From Neckera pumila (lineage: Eukaryota > Streptophyta > Bryopsida > Hypnales > Neckeraceae): a stretch of DNA of 64,000 nt. A model generated the notes under the pieces. The model saw nothing but the letters and a program-made list of their open reading frames with translations, had not been told where the DNA came from and made no database searches. Made by a program: the position numbers and the translations under genes. This document shows positions 59,501 to 64,000 of the stretch, one piece after another (position 1 is the stretch's first letter; each line of letters starts with the position of its first letter). The DNA is taken from contig OZ018416.1 in the NCBI GenBank assembly GCA_963969595.1, positions 11,300,065 through 11,364,064 of the forward strand, read 5' to 3'.

Positions 59501-60072
59501 CTTTTTAAGCAGTACGAATTTAATGAAATTGATTTTAATTCCTGTCAAATAATGTGAAAGCTATCAAGAATGGATTGACACAGTAATTATTGAGGATAAA
59601 AAATGCTTTGAGCTCCGAAATCTGTCATTTTAGAGTATTCCTCTTGGAATGCTTGTGTAGAGATCTAGTTTTCTTATCTTAGGAACTTTAGATATCTTAT
59701 CAAAGACTACCATGAAATTAAATCAAGATCCATAATGAAAGTGCAGAGGATAGAGAGATTTGAGGATTCCTAGTTTGTTCTATTGACCTCGGCCTCTAGA
59801 CCTAAGGAAAGGAGGCTTTGCATCTATATAAGCTACCTTCAAGAATGAAGAAGCTTAAAAACTACTTTAGTTGAAAACCAAAGAACATTTAAAAATGAAA
59901 AAATGAAAAAAGAGTCACATTTTCTTTCTTGTTGATCCTTGTTCCATGTTTCTAGTACTTCGAGGGTCCCTAGATTATTCCTTGTGAAGAAATTAAGAGC
60001 GTGCTTTTGGTTGGAATGTAGGAACAGTCTTCTTCATTTTTGATGCCATTGAGATGACCAATGTATAGTACC
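56537..60072. other. More complex island without a recognised gene
   Basis: From about 56.9 to 59.5 kb the sequence is less AT-rich and free of the window's repeats, like the surroundings of the MATE gene. It may be promoter or untranslated sequence of a gene not resolved here. The open frame at 59122-59304 (plus, with GAAGCCGCNGIGCEIERF) has no family I know. Simple sequence: TTTATTTA run near 58697-58725 and GCGCGCGTGCTCGCGC near 59103. Confidence 0.35.
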
Positions 60073-60277
60073 ACTGGGAACTTTTGCCACTTTATGCCGG
60101 ACCTAAAGGGGGGCCTAATGTGCATCTCTGGTTTGGTCTGAGGTTCGGAAGACCGCAGGAACCTGAGTTCCGCGCACTTTTAGCGTCAATTGAGGTCTAA
60201 TGCATACAAAAATGGGCCAAAAGGGGGGCCTAACTCTTCACGAGTTAGTCCAGCATAAAGTCTTCAAAGTTCCCAGT
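60073..60277. mobile_element. Inverted-repeat element, type N, 205 bp
   Basis: ACTGGGAACTTTTGCCACTT with TATGCCGGAC at the left faces GTCCAGCATAAAGT with TTCAAAGTTCCCAGT at the right. The interior has two GGGGGGCCTAA blocks and is GC-richer than its flanks. Confidence 0.72.
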
Positions 60278-60390
60278 ATACTAATTGAAGGAAAAAATCT
60301 AATTTAGTGTATCATACAAATACACTTGCAAAAGGCATGGGTGATCAAATATAAACTAGTTGCCAACAAGGCAATATAGAAATAAGGCAA

Positions 60391-61246
60391 TATGGATGAT
60401 TGCAAGAAATACTTATATTGTTTGTTGCATTTTTTATTTTCAGTGTTTTAGTATTTTGTACTACAAGTCACCTTTAATACTATTTGGGTCATGGTACATG
60501 AAATTCAAACAGTCAATTGGATTTTGGATCTACTATTTTGACAACTTCTAATATTCATCATTGAATGACAAGGATGGATGGCAAAACTTAAATTGCCATA
60601 AAAAAATAATTCACAAATGTTGACAATTTGCCTCCAATTTAGGCCTCCATCAATACTATTGAGTCTTTTTTTATACACTGATATGTTATTTTTTGTTGCA
60701 AGCTACAATTCATATTAGAAAATGAGACTTTCACATTTTTATTTTTTTAAATTAAAAAATGCACTTAAATTTTTATTTTAAAAGCTGCCATTATTATCAA
60801 TTAGGGCAAAAAAGGAAGATCAAAGCTAAAATAAAAAAATCATTTTGAATTCAACATAAATTCAACTTGAATTGTAGCATACTTTAGGTCAATGTAAAAC
60901 ACATTTGGCACATGCGGTTTTGGAAATTCCTCTCTTGAGAAGGTGTATTTCTATTAGAAGAGCTAGCCTACCAAATTTGATCATATAACTCTTTAAAAAA
61001 GGTACTCAATAGTACTAGAAAACACCAAAACCGCATATATGACATATATTCAAAGCTCAGTCTCATCTATTGAACTAATTTTGAAAAAATTCTAATAATT
61101 CAAATGCATTTGAAATTGCTATAGGAAGCTTACTTCTGAATTTTATTTTCATTCAATCATTTTTGCAATACTCAGTATGGCACAAAACAACTTCCGAAGT
61201 GAATGTGTGACGGAAAATAGGACAAGTGTTTCTTGCAATCGCCCAT
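60391..61246. mobile_element. Inverted-repeat element, type D, copy 2
   Basis: The left end GGATGATTGCAAGAAATACT and the complement of the right end, GGGCGATTGCAAGAAACACT, match each other and copy 1 at 28890. TA flanks both ends. Non-coding. Confidence 0.65.
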
Positions 61247-61897
61247 ATATAGAAGACAACAACACAAAACTCACCAAATTCAGCCATTGTCACTATAAAC
61301 CTCCAACTAAAAAAATGCAAGATTAAAGAATTATATGAATGCAAGTTGATTTGTCAATTCAATTGTTGTGAAATTGGTTTTGTCCAACCTCACAGCCCAA
61401 TCATAGTGCAACAAAGCCTCAACATTGGCACGATCCTAATGTGGAGGCCGGAGGAATTTTCACCCGCAATCAGGGCGCCTCTCCCGTGATCAGGGGGCGG
61501 TGGAAATTTCCAATCAAGGAACGGTGGGATTTTCCAATTAGGCTAAAAAGAGCCAACCTCTTATTTGTTCTCTCTCTTCTTGTCAAGTCTCTCCTTGTTC
61601 TTGTTGTGTCTCTTCTTGTTAAGTCTCACTAATCTCTTTTAGTTACTTACTACCCGTTAATTCACTTAATTGTATCAGGTCCAATATTGGGCCCCATACA
61701 TTAGAACCGTGCCCTCAACATTAAGCTACAAAAAGCAACATTGTTTGTGTATAGAATCTTTAATCCCACATAACAAAATCCTAAATCCTTCAATATGAGC
61801 TTAAATGTTGGAGGAAAAAACATAGAAGGTAGGGACTGGAACATAAAATTTGGGGGATAGTAGAAGGTTGAAGTGTAAAACTTCTTGTACTTAATTT
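61247..61897. other. Spacer, nothing recognised
   Basis: A TCTTCTTGT-type simple stretch near 61575-61625 produces a leucine-rich open frame that is not a gene. Confidence 0.35.
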
Positions 61898-62128
61898 TTA
61901 ACCTTCAAATAATGAGGAGGCCATTTTGTGGCTGATGGATGACAAAGAATCAAATTGTATAGGACATAAATGCAATCATTCATCCTTGGAATTTGTTGTG
62001 AAAAGAAGAGATCTTCTACAGTAGCTTGACTTCCAATAGACACTTTTGTTTTTTTTAGTGTAGATGATGTCACGTGGTAATGAAAAAGGATGATTTCCAG
62101 GTACATCCCTTCGCCCTTTAAGGGTTAA
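61898..62128 (+). repeat. Solo type U unit, 231 bp
   Basis: Starts TTAACCTTCAAATAATGAGG, ends CCCTTTAAGGGTTAA. The order of internal blocks equals the chain at 38927-40906. It shows that the U unit is itself a TTAA element. Confidence 0.72.
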
Positions 62129-62520
62129 AGGACCAAAGTACCTACAAGGGAGGAAGTGGAGTTGAGGCTAGCTCCTACAGTCTTAATTTTGGGGTCTAAT
62201 TTTTTGGAACTTTATTTGAAGATAGAAAAATAGATTAGCTTTTGGGAATATGATTTTTATTTCAATTGGTGATCGAGAGCAAGGTTATGCCATCCTAAAT
62301 ACAGCTTATACATCGTTGAGCAACAAAAAAATCCCCCAAATTTCTAAAATTTTAAATTGTTTCGCTTATAGGTCATATTTTTGTCTATGTAGAAAATTTT
62401 GATTCATTTCATTTGGATTAATAACCAGAAAGCTATATAGCAACCTGTTTCCAGACAATCATAGCATCTTCTTGAGAAACTAAGCATTTGATTTGTTTTC
62501 TAACTCAATTTTTACAATTT
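62125..62520 (+). mobile_element. TTAA repeat, type A fragment
   Basis: It shares the TTAA of the solo U unit and begins TTAAAGGACCAAAGTACCTA, then follows type A (ATAGAAAAATAGATTAGC, TTTGATTCATTTCATTTGG). The 3' half is absent. Confidence 0.65.
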
Positions 62521-63069
62521 TTAAGATTGTCTAGAATCTCTAGATTGTTATATGCCACCCATTGGCATACAACAATATAGACAATTTCAAATTTCAAATG
62601 GACATATATACAATAATTTCAAATGGAGATCCCATTATAGAAGTGGCATACAACAATCTAGACAAATTCAAATTTTTCAAGATTGTCTAGATTTCGAATG
62701 AACCTTGTAGCTAAACCTACCCTATTCTAACGACATTGAGTTTAATTTCCTGTATTAATTTTTTGGATCCATCAGGAAATATAACTTTGTTGAGATATAT
62801 CAGCCCCTCAAATCATTACTCATAGTAGTAACCTTAGATTTTGTCCAAATGCAACAAATAATACAAGTGTTTCATGTAGTTTTCACCAACTAATTAATTT
62901 TTTTGCCTATATAAGCTATATCAATACTTTGGTCCAAGTTTTGTTGCATTTGATTCAATTGGAGCCTCATAAAAAATTTAAATGAATTTTCACATTATTT
63001 CATAAATATATTAGCTACAAACACATTTAGACATGGAATTTGATGTATTTGACATTTTTTGGAAAACTC
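62521..63069. other. Spacer with small inverted duplications
   Basis: AAGATTGTCTAGA and GGCATACAACAAT occur twice between 62520 and 62700. No gene. Confidence 0.4.
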
Positions 63070-63424
63070 CATTAGAAAAAAAGTGAATCCTCTAGAAGGC
63101 TGCTCCGGAGTGACAAACTAAGCTATTAAAAGCTTGGTCTGTTACTCCAAGCTGACTACTATAGTGACCAGTTAGCTTGGCTCACTGCTCCCCGCAATAA
63201 TTAGCTTTCGTGATTTTTATTTTTTATTTTTTTAATAATTTTCTTAAGGTTAAAAAAAAAATTGTTTTTTTAGTCGTAAATTTTGGTTCCTGCGCCACTG
63301 CTGTTGCAGTTTCAGCAGGGCGGAAATAGGGGGAAAACGAATTTTTCAGCAAAAAAAAACAAATTTTAGGGTACCTTGGAGGGTCGTGGAGTAGCCCTCC
63401 GGAGGCTTGAAATTTCCTCTAATG
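63070..63424. mobile_element. Inverted-repeat element, type K, 355 bp
   Basis: CATTAGA with CCTCTAGAAGGCTGCTCCGG at the left faces GGAGTAGCCCTCCGGAGG and TCTAATG at the right. The inner end sequence resembles that of type L at 43470, and the outer CATTAGA that of type J. Confidence 0.62.
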
Positions 63425-64000
63425 CATTGGATGGATCCAATTAAGCTCTTAAGTCCTTACAAAAGAAACAAACTTCTCCATTTTTATTTCTAGAATTTTA
63501 GAAATTAACTATCACATTTATATTTTAAGATTTGTCATTGCATAACTTTTAAGTATTTTGACTGTTAGTTTTCAATTGCAATAAACTACTCTGTATTTAA
63601 TTAATAATTCTTTATAATCGTTAAAAGGTTTAGAAATTGAATTTAAGAAGCATTGATATATTCAATTGAAGTCAAATTCAACTAAAATCACCTTAAAGGA
63701 CCAAATAGCTTAGGCAACAAGAAGTCAAAATATGGCTTAGGCAAAATGTGATAGAAGTTTCTTGAAATTTAAAGTTTTATAAAACTTCAATGAATTATCC
63801 AAATGACTTAAAGCTTTTATTACTTGTACATTTAGTGGGTATACACTTACTATGAGAGTTCATTACAAAAATCACTTTTGATCTAAGAAATAATTGAAGT
63901 TGTAATTAGGAAAACATCAAAATTTGGAAGTTGAGTGCTTAAAAGTCATTACTTCTAATACTTAATAATTTCAAGGACTTATGTTTGAAGAAATGCAATT
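63425..64000. other. AT-rich sequence to the window edge
   Basis: No gene. At 63693 TTAAAGGACCAAATAG resembles a TTAA-element end lacking CCCCTA, the same form as at 62125. Confidence 0.35.

Overview
The window looks like nuclear DNA of a land plant. The reasons are a plant-type MATE transporter with a GT-AG intron, an F-box fragment, plant-style zinc fingers of the ZF-HD type, and many short AT-rich DNA elements with terminal inverted repeats. I cannot name the species. The low gene density, AT richness and unusual repeat set suggest a non-flowering plant (bryophyte, lycophyte or fern), but that is inference. No bacterial operon, rRNA, tRNA or CRISPR array was seen.

Only one gene looks intact: a two-exon MATE efflux transporter at 23295-25623 on the minus strand. 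It sits in a less AT-rich island (about 21-27 kb) with a candidate TATA box at 26941. An F-box gene fragment with an in-frame stop runs off the left edge (1-345, minus). A candidate small multi-exon gene or remnant lies at 35666-36256 (minus). A second more complex island at about 56.9-59.5 kb holds no gene I recognise.

The most unusual locus is 45153-50274 (minus). It is a decayed, transposon-like gene with two tandem ZF-HD-type zinc fingers, a BED-like C2H2 finger, a long uncharacterised central region and a C-terminal AT-hook. It carries several stops and frameshifts. A 0.9-kb repeat is inserted in its coding sequence, and removing that repeat with one TTAA joins the reading frame perfectly. 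An inverted pair of similar sequences (44818-44985 and 53655-53800) brackets the locus.

Most of the rest is repeats. The dominant set has ends like TTAACCCCTAAAGGACC, sits at TTAA and comes in several internal types, here called A (about 930 bp), B (about 630-920 bp), C, G, H, I and U (about 230 bp). TTAA target and CCC-type ends recall piggyBac, which is not a familiar plant group; no transposase for them is visible. Seven such units stand head to tail, sharing single TTAAs, at 38.9-41.5 kb. Others sit at the same TTAA of a degenerate satellite of about 105-120 bp at 10-19.5 kb. Further inverted-repeat families (called D, J, K, L, M, N, Q, R and a Stowaway-like one) fill other gaps.
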